64,000 nucleotides of DNA from Acidithiobacillus ferrooxidans ATCC 23270 (GCF_000021485.1 NC_011761.1:2014001-2078000); one strand, 5' to 3'. Shown: positions 44,534 to 52,715, counted from the first letter of the stretch. A program made the numbers and translations. The notes: a model not told the origin generated them from the sequence alone.

Positions 44534-44588
44534 AGGATAATTTGCTTATATGACACTAGTGCGACGATCTTGTGACGTTTTTATGACA
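44534..44588 (-). promoter_or_regulatory. Pho-box-like promoter of the MFS fragment and second regulator
   Basis: Minus strand: TGTCATA (44588-44582), CGTCACA (44577-44571), CGTCGCA (44566-44560) and TGTCATA (44555-44549) at 11-bp intervals, then nine bases and the -10 hexamer TATCCT (44539-44534), identical to the 9.1-kb regulator promoter. This supports a common regulator for both regulator genes. Confidence 0.75.
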
Positions 44589-44599
44589 GTCTACGTCCG

Positions 44600-44940
44600 C
44601 TCAATGGCTGTTTCACTGAAAACGGAGCCATCCCTGGCATCATGGCCATTACACCCGCAGGGCCGACCGGACGAGTTCCGGGCGGAAGAATCCAGTACCG
44701 ATTCCCCTTTTCCTTTGCCGCCGCTGGTGGGAGCATGCGGCCGCACGAGGTGACGCTGCCGCCCGCAAGAATCTGGAAATGCTGGCGCAGTGGCAGCCGC
44801 GAGTCGTGCCGATAGCCTTCTCGATCCGGGCGATCATCGACGCGCAGGAATCGGCTTTCGCTTACGGTGGGAGGCCGCCATGAACGAAGAAGTTACATGG
44901 CTTCCATTTTTAGTCTCCTCATCGTGAATTGCTTTTCTCT
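44600..44940 (+). other. Non-genic stretch with an unrecognised gene end
   Basis: About 340 bp. A plus-strand frame from 44755 ends at 44883 with RKNLEMLAQWQPRVVPIAFS, IRAIIDAQESAFAYGGRPP, and its stop overlaps an ATG (ATGA) that begins a 15-codon frame MNEEVTWLPFLV. The overlap is operon-like, as if the tail of one gene and the head of the next were left behind by rearrangement. I do not recognise either family. Confidence 0.3.
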
Positions 44941-44952
44941 CGAAGTATTTCC

Positions 44953-46431
44953 TTAGAAGCGATATTTGAAGTAAAAGCGATTACTGAAATACGGATTCTG
45001 ATAATATGCATAACCAGTTTTATTTTGTGCTACAGATATATCCGTATAATCAGCAACATAAAGCCCCTTGAGAATGCTGGAAAGATCATAGGAGAAGCCC
45101 AAATCCATCGACCAGAGTTTCTGATTGGGAACAGCTTCACCCGTTGGAAAGCCGTATGCACCATTATAGGAGTAAACACTCCCCCCAAAGCCATAACGAA
45201 CCAGATACCGAATAAAGCTGGCGTTGAACTTGAGCTGGTTGGCAAAAAAACCAAAGTTGGACGCTATGCCATACGCATACCCAGGGCCATAATCCGAAAT
45301 ACCGGTTTGCATGGTAGTGGTATAAAGTGTCCCGCTGATATCATTGTACGGATGAATCATGCCGCCATGTCGAAAAGAATTATAATTTCTGGGACTATAA
45401 TCTGCTACCAGTGCCACATTATCATCGTAATTTGTACCGAATTTCACCCCGATTCGACCGCCGTAGACATGGGCATCTACCGAATCTGCATTTAACGCAT
45501 TCAAGAAGCTTGTACTTACTCCTGAATTTCCTTCGGAAACCATCTGGAAATTTCCAAACAAGGAAACGCCGTTGGAGATCGGACGGCTGATTTCAGCCTC
45601 TCCGTAACACATATTGGCAAAACCATAAAAATGGTAATCCCAGACCTGGAGTTCCAGATGGTTACCTAAGAATGGGGTTTGGTAGCGTGCTCCTAACACG
45701 TAGAAACCATTGGTATGCGCACTGGTATACCGATTACCCGTGGTGAACGTTGCACTGAAACGACTGGCATAACTGTACATACGTGCAGCCATGAAACTCA
45801 GTGTTGCGGGTGAACCACCAATGGCTAAAGGACTGTTGCCAGACCACTGTTCATCCTTGGGGCGACCAATGATGTCCACGACTGTACTGATCCCAGTAAA
45901 AGCCCGTGGATTATACGTATAATCATCCCAGTTGGCATAAGGAGTATTGATAAACTGACGGCCACCCCGGATGACAAAAGGACCATGGTGATATTGCAAA
46001 TAGGCCTGGCGCACTATGGCGATGCCATGACTGGGATAAGGGCCAGTCAGTTCCGGATCTTCATGCTGATAAAAACCGGTCCAGGTGGCAAAATCTCCGC
46101 CGACCCCCAGACTGAATCCTGCAAATTGTGGACTGTGCACATATAGATGACCGCCCAGAGCGAGCGAATGCGTGTCTTGTCCCGTATGAGCATGATTCAG
46201 ATAGCTGAAATTAATAATCCCCAACATCGCGGAAATTCTGCTGTCGGAAATAGCACTGTCGATGAGGGCGTTGGAAGGGATCAACGAACTTGAGGGCGTC
46301 CCCGCCGTGGATAATGCGGGCATCCCAAGACTAATGACACATAATACGGCCATACTACAGGCCAGACTATTTCTGGATGGGTTTCTTCCGGAAAGTGCAC
46401 TACGAAATCCATATTTATACTTTTTAATCAT
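44953..46431 (-). CDS. Outer-membrane porin, OprD-like
   Basis: 492 residues. A signal segment (SMAVLCVISLGMPALSTAG) is followed by a single beta-barrel of alternating residues with many Tyr/Phe girdle positions and turns, ending in the outer-membrane signature FYFKYRF. IRGGRQFINTPYANWDD (R-G-RQ...P..N..D) and the MYSYASRFSA stretch resemble the OprD family. OprD porins pass small anions, amino acids or peptides. The start has AAGAAG upstream and lies directly against the transposase remnant. AT-richer than cluster D. The ligand is unknown. Confidence 0.75.
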   Translation of the reverse strand: MIKKYKYGFRSALSGRNPSRNSLACSMAVLCVISLGMPALSTAGTPSSSLIPSNALIDSAISDSRISAMLGIINFSYLNHAHTGQDTHSLALGGHLYVHSPQFAGFSLGVGGDFATWTGFYQHEDPELTGPYPSHGIAIVRQAYLQYHHGPFVIRGGRQFINTPYANWDDYTYNPRAFTGISTVVDIIGRPKDEQWSGNSPLAIGGSPATLSFMAARMYSYASRFSATFTTGNRYTSAHTNGFYVLGARYQTPFLGNHLELQVWDYHFYGFANMCYGEAEISRPISNGVSLFGNFQMVSEGNSGVSTSFLNALNADSVDAHVYGGRIGVKFGTNYDDNVALVADYSPRNYNSFRHGGMIHPYNDISGTLYTTTMQTGISDYGPGYAYGIASNFGFFANQLKFNASFIRYLVRYGFGGSVYSYNGAYGFPTGEAVPNQKLWSMDLGFSYDLSSILKGLYVADYTDISVAQNKTGYAYYQNPYFSNRFYFKYRF

Positions 46432-46441
46432 GGAATTCTTC

Positions 46442-46768
46442 TTACCCCAGACCCACGAACCAGCGGAACAGCAGGTTGTAATCCATCTGCTCCATCAGTT
46501 ACCGCTCCGGGCGGATGCTGAAAAAGACTTGCAGCAGCAAGGCACGAAGGAGATGCCCCGGGGGAATGGAAGGACAGCCAAGGTGTGAATAGATGCGCCT
46601 GAAATGACCGTCCAGTTCCGCAAGGGACAGGTCCACGATCACCCGAATGACACGTAGAGGATGATCCGCAGGAACCCGCTGTTCCGGCGACAGATAGCTG
46701 AACATGCTCTGTGTCTCCACTTTGCCACTGCGCATCCCTTCGTCCTCCAGATTCCTAAGCTCGGGCAA
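46442..46768 (-). pseudogene. Truncated IS5/IS1182-type transposase
   Basis: The N-terminal piece contains SMFSYLSPEQRVPADHPLR, VIVDLSLAELDGHFRRIYS and GCPSIPPGHLLRALLLQVFF, the DUF772-type head of IS5/IS1182 transposases. A frame break after SIRPER is followed in the next frame by LMEQMDYNLLFRWFVGLG and a stop. The catalytic DDE part is missing. I could not define the terminal inverted repeats. Confidence 0.82.
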
Positions 46769-46968
46769 TTATATCACGGCCTTTTTCAGTAGCCTCCTAG
46801 GGATTGAGTGGGTGGAAAATGAGAAGTTGTCGTGAAGATATGTCTACTCCTCAAGTCGCTGTGTCCTTGTGGTTCGTCGGGGTGGGGAGAAGAGTGTGGT
46901 CACGCTATGCATAATCTCACCGCACCAAAAGCAAATGAAGCAAAAAATTACACAATCCGGGCCTCAAA

Positions 46969-48327
46969 TTATAGACTATCCTCGATCTGCTCCAGGGTCT
47001 TACCCTTTGTTTCTGGTACAATCCATAGGGTGAACAGGATCGCCAAAACAGTCATTGACGCATAAAATATGAAAGTAGGGCCGCGTCCAATCATCAATAA
47101 CAAGTCTAGGAATATACCGGAAATCACCATGTTTGAGACCCAATTGGCAACGGTTGCAATACTCATGGCCCTACCTCGGATAGCGAGCGGAAAAATCTCA
47201 GAGATCATCAGCCAGAAAATAGGTCCAAGGCCAATAGCAAAAAAAGCGACAAAGATAGCAACCATGCCCACGATGATATAAGCCAGTGCACCGTGAAGCT
47301 GTATCATGAATCCAATACCAATAACAATAAGACTGACCAGCATACCACAGAGGCCAAAAAGCAGAATTTTGCGGCGACCGGCGGTATCCAGTAACCGCAT
47401 TGCGACGCTTGTCATGATCACATTGACGGCACCAATACCTACGGTGGCGAGAATGGAAACCGAAGCCGAGGATAAACCGGCATCCTGAAAAATGGTCGGT
47501 GCAAAATAAATAACCACATTGATGCCCGTTATTTGCTGAAAAACTGCCAGACCGATGCCAATAATCAGTGGCTTACGAACCTTACGTTCCAGAAGTAACG
47601 ACCAGGGTGCTGCCCGACGGCTGCCCTCAACAACATCGCGACGTAGATCTCCAAGCTCTTCGGAAACATCCTGACGTCCCCGCAAAAAACGAAGTCCTGC
47701 CGTCGCCTTTTCTATAAGATCACGCCCCGCCAACCATCGCGGACTTTCCGGCAGGATCATCATCCCCCCAAGCAAGATGAAGCCGGGAATGGCACCAATT
47801 GCCAGCATCCATCGCCAACCATCGGTGACACCAGAGAGCATATAATCAACTACATAGGATAGAAAAATACCCACGGTAATATAAAATTGATTGATGGTTA
47901 CAATGGCACCGCGCCAATGCGCCGCTGTGATTTCTGATAGGTACAGAGGGGTAATCATGGAAGACACCCCAATGGCGGCTCCTACCATAACCCGGCCCAG
48001 GAAGAGAACGGGTATGGTCCAAGCCACTGAGGCCAAAATCGCACCTGCTGAGAAGAGAACGGCGGCAACGATCAGTACGGCGCGACGTCCGAAAGCATCT
48101 GCAAGTGCTCCGGCAAATGCTGCGCCCACGGCGGCAGCGGCCAGTGCGATTGCAACAAATAGCCCCTTCATGCTTGCATCAAAGTGAAAAACATGATTTA
48201 AAAACAAGAGAACACCAGCTACGACACCTGTGTCGTAGCCAAATAGCAATCCACCGAGCCCAGCGACAATTGCAATCAAAATAAATCGCCAGTCCTTCCT
48301 GGGTTGGCGTGTCTCTGTCTCGCGCAT
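46969..48327 (-). CDS. MFS sugar porter (XylE/GalP type)
   Basis: 452 residues and 12 predicted membrane helices. Sugar-porter landmarks: GLGGLLFGYDTGVVAG, ALADAFGRRAVLIVAAV, GRVMVGAAIGVSSMITPLYLSEI, PESPRWLAGRD, FQQITGINVVIYFAPTIF and the C-terminal PETKGKTLEQIE. The ATG at 48327 has GAGGAG eight bases upstream; two earlier in-frame ATGs lack this. It probably carries hexose, pentose or inositol with protons. It stands alone, after the transposase remnant and before decayed DNA. Confidence 0.9.
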   Translation of the reverse strand: MRETETRQPRKDWRFILIAIVAGLGGLLFGYDTGVVAGVLLFLNHVFHFDASMKGLFVAIALAAAAVGAAFAGALADAFGRRAVLIVAAVLFSAGAILASVAWTIPVLFLGRVMVGAAIGVSSMITPLYLSEITAAHWRGAIVTINQFYITVGIFLSYVVDYMLSGVTDGWRWMLAIGAIPGFILLGGMMILPESPRWLAGRDLIEKATAGLRFLRGRQDVSEELGDLRRDVVEGSRRAAPWSLLLERKVRKPLIIGIGLAVFQQITGINVVIYFAPTIFQDAGLSSASVSILATVGIGAVNVIMTSVAMRLLDTAGRRKILLFGLCGMLVSLIVIGIGFMIQLHGALAYIIVGMVAIFVAFFAIGLGPIFWLMISEIFPLAIRGRAMSIATVANWVSNMVISGIFLDLLLMIGRGPTFIFYASMTVLAILFTLWIVPETKGKTLEQIEDSL

Positions 48328-48638
48328 CCGATAAATCTCCTCATGAGAACTTATGGGCATTTTCAATATCTTTTTGTATGATTCCCCGCTAGTTGCAGAG
48401 AACGCAATCACGCTTGTGGCCAGGATAATACCACGCAGATTGTTGCATGAACTTTTATTCTAACGTGCAACGCCTAAGTGCAGGTCGATAGCGGTAGAGA
48501 AATTCGGAGAGTTCTGGAACAGTCACTTTGAAATACAGGTTGCCGCAAAAAAACAGAGTCGGTATGGAGCACATCCAGGGAAAAATCAACGCAAGTCCTT
48601 TTCAGGTTTAGCTGTCTCAACCCGGTTCTTCGTCATTT
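48328..48638. other. Region without a recognised gene
   Basis: About 310 bp upstream of the sugar porter. It should hold that gene's promoter, but no clear -35/-10 pair is evident. No repeats, phased heptamers or hairpins stand out. The right end merges into the broken epimerase gene. Confidence 0.3.
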
Positions 48639-48960
48639 CAAGCCCGGGCCTTCATCCACCTCTGCGATGCCGTTCGCTGCATCGAATTGGCCGTCGATCA
48701 TCCTACGGCACCTGGTGAGCGGGTCCGGGTTTTCAATCAGACCACCGAGACCCATCGTGTTCGGGATTTGGCGCGATTGATCCATACCCTGACCGACATC
48801 CCCGTGGAATTTGTGGATAATCCCCGCAACGAGCGGGTCGAGAATGAATTGCGGGTGGCAAAACCAGGGCCTGCGGAATCTGGGACTGGAGACCGTCACT
48901 CGCTCAGCATTGCCAGAATTAACAGCATTTTTAGAATTACTCACCGCACCCAATGCGGGT
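48639..48960 (+). pseudogene. 3' remnant of a UDP-sulfoquinovose-synthase-like epimerase gene
   Basis: In frame from about 48639: FIHLCDAVRCIELAVDHPTA, PGERVRVFNQTTETHRVRDL, VDNPRNERVENELRVA, matching the C-terminal third of SQD1-type NAD-dependent epimerases. A one-base insertion in an A run near 48861 moves the match to another frame (NQGLRNLGLETVT). The Rossmann half is missing. It points to lost sulfolipid or nucleotide-sugar chemistry at this spot. Confidence 0.75.
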
Positions 48961-48999
48961 GTCCAAAGTCGGCTTAGGATCTTGGTCACGCTTCCCGGC

Positions 49000-49482
49000 T
49001 CAATGGTCTGCAAGGCCAGCCAGCGCCTTGGGATGGGCATACCAGCGCAGCATACCGCTCAACGCGTTGTCCTCATCCAGGTCCACCGCCAGCGCCGCTG
49101 CGGTCTTGATCGGCAACACGGCACCCGTGAGGCGTTCCGCCCAGTTTCCCAGATGGGGCTGATGACCGACCAGGATCAAGGCCTTGGGCTGGGGATCCAG
49201 ATCCCGCCAATCGCTGGCGAGAACCTCCAGATCGCCCGCCGCTATGGCGTCGTGCTCCCGAATCTTTTTAACCGCAAAGGCATTGGCTAGGATATCGGCG
49301 GTCTGGCGAGCACGTGGCAAAGGGCTGGTCCAGATCACCACCTTCCCTGACACGCAAAGTCGCAATCCTTTCGCCATCCCCTTTACCGTCGAACGTCCTG
49401 TAGTGGTCAGTTCCCGCTCAAGATCAGATGGCCGCGCCGCCGGGTCTTCCGCCTTGCCATGCCGCACCAACACGAGTTGCAT
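49000..49482 (-). CDS. sixA: SixA-type phosphohistidine phosphatase
   Basis: 160 residues. Histidine phosphatase superfamily: the catalytic RHG (H8, LVLVRHGKAED), TSPLPRARQTADIL, and the second histidine in ILVGHQPHLGNWAERL. It removes phosphate from protein histidines such as HPt domains or, in the family, PTS proteins. The ATG at 49482 follows GGAGGAGTAGGTG. It ends against the sulfoquinovose-like remnant. Confidence 0.88.
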   Translation of the reverse strand: MQLVLVRHGKAEDPAARPSDLERELTTTGRSTVKGMAKGLRLCVSGKVVIWTSPLPRARQTADILANAFAVKKIREHDAIAAGDLEVLASDWRDLDPQPKALILVGHQPHLGNWAERLTGAVLPIKTAAALAVDLDEDNALSGMLRWYAHPKALAGLADH

Positions 49483-49534
49483 CACCTACTCCTCCTCCGA
49501 ACCAAAGCAAACCATGGCGAACGGAAAACCCGCT

Positions 49535-49572
49535 AAAAAAGAAAAGGCGTTCGTGAACTTCCACGAACGCCT
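49535..49572 (-). terminator. Intrinsic terminator of tRNA-Leu
   Basis: A perfect 11-bp stem (AGGCGTTCGTG at 49545-49555 and CACGAACGCCT at 49562-49572) with a six-base loop. On the minus strand it is followed by a T-rich run. It lies 14 bp past the tRNA 3' end, so it closes the tRNA transcript. Confidence 0.9.
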
Positions 49573-49586
49573 ACCAACTTAAATAA

Positions 49587-49673
49587 TGGTACCGAGAGTC
49601 GGACTCGAACCGACACGATGTCACCACCACCGGATTTTGAGTCCGGCGCGTCTACCAGTTCCGCCATCCCGGC
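49587..49673 (-). tRNA. tRNA-Leu (anticodon CAA)
   Basis: 87 nt including an encoded CCA. The minus strand starts GCCGGGATGGCGGAACTGG, with the long variable arm of class II tRNAs. The anticodon loop CTCAAAA gives CAA, reading UUG. T-arm GGTTCGAGTCC is standard. The acceptor stem pairs with two G-U pairs. Confidence 0.95.
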
Positions 49674-49765
49674 AAAATACCAAGCCATATTGTAAAGCGT
49701 CTGGCCGCCCCAGGCAAGACGCATCGGACTCACCCGGTGCGCGGGAAACCGAGAGGTCGGGCTCC

Positions 49766-50302
49766 TCACCAACCCCATGGGCCCCACGGACCCCACGGAC
49801 CCCACGGCCCCCAGGGCCCGCCGTACCAACCACCGTTGATAAACACCGTACGCGTAGCGGGTTCTGGTACCTCCACCGGCCATAAATACACCGTGCTGGC
49901 CTGCAGTTGGGGATAGGGATAATCATACCCGCCGACCTTTTCCGCTTGCACCCCGGTCACGGTACCAATAAAAGTAAGCTCCCGTCCCGCCGCGTAGAGC
50001 ACCGGGTCGTAGAACCCGGGCGCACAGGCAATAAACCGCCCTTCATCCGATTTTTCCCCACCCTTGTAAGGCCGTCCATCCTGACGCAGTGGCAGCGCCA
50101 TTACCGTAAAGCACGTCTCCTGAGCCTTCGGCTGCGCTTTGATGAGTGTTCCGCCCCAACGCACCAGCTTGCCGTTTTCCGCCCCTGTTTGCGCCTGACG
50201 CGGCGTAACGGACGGGAACTGCCCGCTCACCGGCGTTACCGTCGCGCACCCCCCCAGAGCCAGCGCCACGATCATACCTGTCAAGACCTTCGATATGTTC
50301 AT
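49766..50302 (-). CDS. Slp-family outer-membrane lipoprotein with GPW repeat tail
   Basis: 178 residues from ATG 50302 (GGAGGG upstream). Signal with lipobox ALALGGC, then an Slp domain (TPRQAQTGAENGKLVRWGGTL, cut; GRFIACAPGFYDPVLYAAGRE, LTFIGTVTGVQAEKVG, YPYPQLQASTVYLWP). The final 18 residues are a perfect tandem repeat, GGPWGPWGPWGPWGPWGW, from 9-nt repeats at about 49772-49812. Slp proteins respond to starvation or acid; function here is not proven. The tail is unusual and may vary in length between strains. Confidence 0.85.
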   Translation of the reverse strand: MNISKVLTGMIVALALGGCATVTPVSGQFPSVTPRQAQTGAENGKLVRWGGTLIKAQPKAQETCFTVMALPLRQDGRPYKGGEKSDEGRFIACAPGFYDPVLYAAGRELTFIGTVTGVQAEKVGGYDYPYPQLQASTVYLWPVEVPEPATRTVFINGGWYGGPWGPWGPWGPWGPWGW

Positions 50303-50346
50303 TTCACCCTCCTGCAGCATCGCCATCGTTGACCGGTAAGCACCTC

Positions 50347-50373
50347 AGTATAGACCATCTTTCCGGGAATATT
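50347..50373 (-). promoter_or_regulatory. slp promoter with a shared upstream element
   Basis: A consensus -10 TATACT lies at 50352-50347 on the minus strand. About 10 bp upstream is AATATTCCCGGAAA (50372-50359), similar to CCGGAAATATTC elements at 52463 and 52716, in front of the tandem RNA units. The element has a TTCCGGAA-type core and may be a target of the two-component system in between. Confidence 0.5.
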
Positions 50374-50418
50374 ACTGCGTAAAACCAAGCGCCTGCAGGA
50401 TGCCCCCAACCGGAACGG

Positions 50419-51714
50419 TCATGCGGTCCAGGACAATTCCGCGCAGAGCCCACCGCCGACGGCGTTGAAGAGGCGCAGGCGCATTCCCTGCGCCTCTGCG
50501 AGCTGACGGGCGATGGCGAGACCCAGGCCACTGCCCTCCCCATGTCCCCGGGCATCATCCAGGCGGATAAAAGGCTCAAAAACGGTCTCTAGATCCGCCT
50601 CCGGAACCCCTGGCCCCTCATCGCAAAGGCGCAACTGGGTGCGTCCCTGAGTTTTCTGGAACTCCGCCCTCACCCTCCCGCCGCCGTAACGCAGCGCATT
50701 GTCCAGCAAGTTGGACAGCAAGCGGCGCAGTGCCTCCCGATCCCCCCGGAAGGGATAACGGCGCGGCAAAGTCGCCTGCCAGTGGCCACCCTCCCTTTCA
50801 AAATCCGCTCCCACCTCGGCCAGCAGCACCATCAGATCAAAATCCGCGACCTTCGCCGACATACCGCGCCCCAACGCCAGCGATTGGGCCAGTAGTGCAT
50901 CCATTCGCTCGATATCCTGCAGCATACCTTCCCGCAGGTGCTGCGGGGTGTTGTCCGGCAGCAACTCCCAGGCCATGCGCAGACGCGCCAGCGGCGAACG
51001 CAGATCATGGGAGATTCCGGTCAGCAGCAACGACTGATGGTTGATCATCGCCTGCAAACGGGTTCGCAGGTTGGCGAAGATGTTGAGGATGTTCTGGAAC
51101 TCATAAGCACCGCCATGGGGCAGACTCGGCAGAGGGGCCTTCAGCGATCCGCGCAAGGCTTCCGAAATCACCTCCAAAGGCCGCAAGACCCGGCGTACCA
51201 GAATCATGGTCAGTACCAACAGCGCCAACGTAGAAAAAACAATCACAAAAATCATGGCGACGGGGAGGGAGGAAACAAGTCGTCGACGATCAAAATATAC
51301 CCAGATATTGTGTCCACCGATGGGAACGGGTACCCAGAAGGTATGGGTACTTCCTCCCAGTACATAGACCGCAGCAGGTGCACCCAGGCGGCGGGAGAGT
51401 GCCCGGCTCAGCAGCCAGCTATAGATGTGACCATGGGTATGGGATACCGAACGATCCAGATGTTTGGCAATCTCCATTCCGTTATCTGCCCGCAAACTGG
51501 TTAAGAAAGCAGGACGATCTTCGGGTGACAGTTCTGTATAGGTTTTCGCGCTGATCACAATCAATCCGGCGAGATCTTCCGCTGAACGTTCAGCCAAGGG
51601 ATACAGCACCGTGGCAACGACTATCAACAGCGTCAGAATCTGTAGAACGACGATACCCAGCCCCAGGGTCCACGCCGTCTGGGAAAACAATCTGCGCCCA
51701 CCCTGTGAACTCAT
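50419..51714 (-). CDS. Sensor histidine kinase, EnvZ type
   Basis: 431 residues. Two membrane helices (about 13-37, TLGLGIVVLQILTLLIVVATV; and about 155-177, VAMIFVIVFSTLALLVLTMILV) enclose a periplasmic domain of about 115 residues. A HAMP-like linker follows, then HisKA (LLTGISHDLRSPLARLRMAW, His in the H-box) and HATPase_c (LSNLLDNALRYGG, LCDEGPGVPE, GHGEGSGLGLAIARQLAEAQG). It is coupled to the regulator by ATGA overlap. The topology and sequence match EnvZ-like sensors. The stimulus is unknown. Confidence 0.92.
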   Translation of the reverse strand: MSSQGGRRLFSQTAWTLGLGIVVLQILTLLIVVATVLYPLAERSAEDLAGLIVISAKTYTELSPEDRPAFLTSLRADNGMEIAKHLDRSVSHTHGHIYSWLLSRALSRRLGAPAAVYVLGGSTHTFWVPVPIGGHNIWVYFDRRRLVSSLPVAMIFVIVFSTLALLVLTMILVRRVLRPLEVISEALRGSLKAPLPSLPHGGAYEFQNILNIFANLRTRLQAMINHQSLLLTGISHDLRSPLARLRMAWELLPDNTPQHLREGMLQDIERMDALLAQSLALGRGMSAKVADFDLMVLLAEVGADFEREGGHWQATLPRRYPFRGDREALRRLLSNLLDNALRYGGGRVRAEFQKTQGRTQLRLCDEGPGVPEADLETVFEPFIRLDDARGHGEGSGLGLAIARQLAEAQGMRLRLFNAVGGGLCAELSWTA

Positions 51715-52391
51715 GAGGACGGAGTGAAGCGGTATCCGGCGCCACGCTCGGTTTGCAAAAAGCGGGGTTGTCGGGGATTTTCTTCAATCACCTTGCGCAG
51801 GCGCGTCACCCGGACGTCAATACTGCGATCAAAACGGCCATCTTCCTCTCCGCCCAGCAATTGCAGTAACAAATCGCGGCTGAGTATCCGGCGTGGTCGC
51901 TGTGCAAAGACCAGGAGCAGATCCATCTCTGCAGGATTCACATCGACCTCGGCATCACCCCGATAGAGTCGCCTCTCCGCCACATGCAGACAGAAGTCGC
52001 CAAAGCTGAGTTTGTCGCTGCCCTCGTCTTTCCCGCTGCGGCGTAGCAGCACCCGCAGCCGCGCCAGCAACTCCCGCGCATTGAATGGCTTGGCCAGATA
52101 GTCATCCACGCCGCTTTCCAGCCCGAGAATACGCTCGTCCTCCTCACCACGGGCGGACAGCATCAGAATGGGAGGTCCCGCCTTGCTGCGCAGGTCTTTG
52201 GCGAGGCTGATGCCGTCCTGCCCCGGCAGCATCCAGTCCAGCACGATGACATCCACCGGCCCCGCCGCCAGTTGTTGGCGCATCTGCTGCCCATTGGCGG
52301 CGAGCAGTACGGCGAGGCCCTGGGCCTGAAGAAACTCCCGCAGCATCTCTGCAAGCCGCCGATCATCATCCACTATCAAAACGACTGCCAT
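51711..52391 (-). CDS. Response regulator, OmpR type
   Basis: 226 residues. A complete receiver: DDD at residues 8-10, phospho-Asp D52 (VDVIVLDWMLPG), K100 (DDYLAKPF). A Trans_reg_C DNA-binding domain covers about 128-224 (VNPAEMDLLLVFAQRPRRIL, RSIDVRVTRLRKVIEENP, TERGAGYRF). It contrasts with the two pseudo-receiver regulators elsewhere in the window. It forms an operon with the kinase. Upstream lies the first copy of the shared CCGGAAATATTC element. Confidence 0.94.
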   Translation of the reverse strand: MAVVLIVDDDRRLAEMLREFLQAQGLAVLLAANGQQMRQQLAAGPVDVIVLDWMLPGQDGISLAKDLRSKAGPPILMLSARGEEDERILGLESGVDDYLAKPFNARELLARLRVLLRRSGKDEGSDKLSFGDFCLHVAERRLYRGDAEVDVNPAEMDLLLVFAQRPRRILSRDLLLQLLGGEEDGRFDRSIDVRVTRLRKVIEENPRQPRFLQTERGAGYRFTPSS

Positions 52392-52462
52392 CCCGGCCTC
52401 ACAATATCCTGAAAACGGGTACCGTCCTGCATCAGGATACCAAGCCAGCAGGACGACGCTTT

Positions 52463-52655
52463 CCGGAAATATTCTCGAAATATGGTGGATACACTATACA
52501 CCACAGGCAGCATCGGTATCCAAACCAAAAGATTGAGCGGAGCGAATAAGTCGGGCAGTCCAAGCCATCTCAGATGTCGGACAGATGGGCTGCGATACGA
52601 GTTTTGTAGCGGTTGTTTTGCGGCTATTAGACGGACCTTTGGTCCGTCTTTTTTA
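52463..52655 (+). ncRNA. Candidate small RNA gene, tandem copy 1
   Basis: A unit of an upstream element CCGGAAATATTC (52463), a possible -10 TACACT (52490-52495), a variable body of about 105 nt with an AGCCATCT/AGATGGGCT hairpin potential, and a conserved 3' part beginning GTTTTGTAGCGGTTG (52602). It ends in an intrinsic terminator. There is no open frame with protein-like features. Its order and spacing are repeated 255 bp downstream. Transcription is inferred; the exact 5' end is unknown. Confidence 0.5.
52630..52655 (+). terminator. Intrinsic terminator, copy 1
   Basis: AGACGGACC (52630-52638), loop TTT, GGTCCGTCT (52642-52650), then a run of T. A nine-bp perfect stem. No protein gene precedes it on this strand, which supports a small RNA. 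Confidence 0.85.
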
Positions 52656-52715
52656 TTCCTGGACCTAAAACGGCAGGTGGATCCGGCACCATTCTGCCCA
52701 GAAAATCATTTTCTA

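Noticed and set aside
44550..44753. 67-codon plus-strand frame
   Set aside because: It starts within the Pho-type promoter of the other strand and has no recognisable features.
49772..49812. Short tandem repeat considered as a CRISPR-like array
   Set aside because: Nine-base units without spacers, coding GPW in the lipoprotein. No CRISPR array was found in the window.
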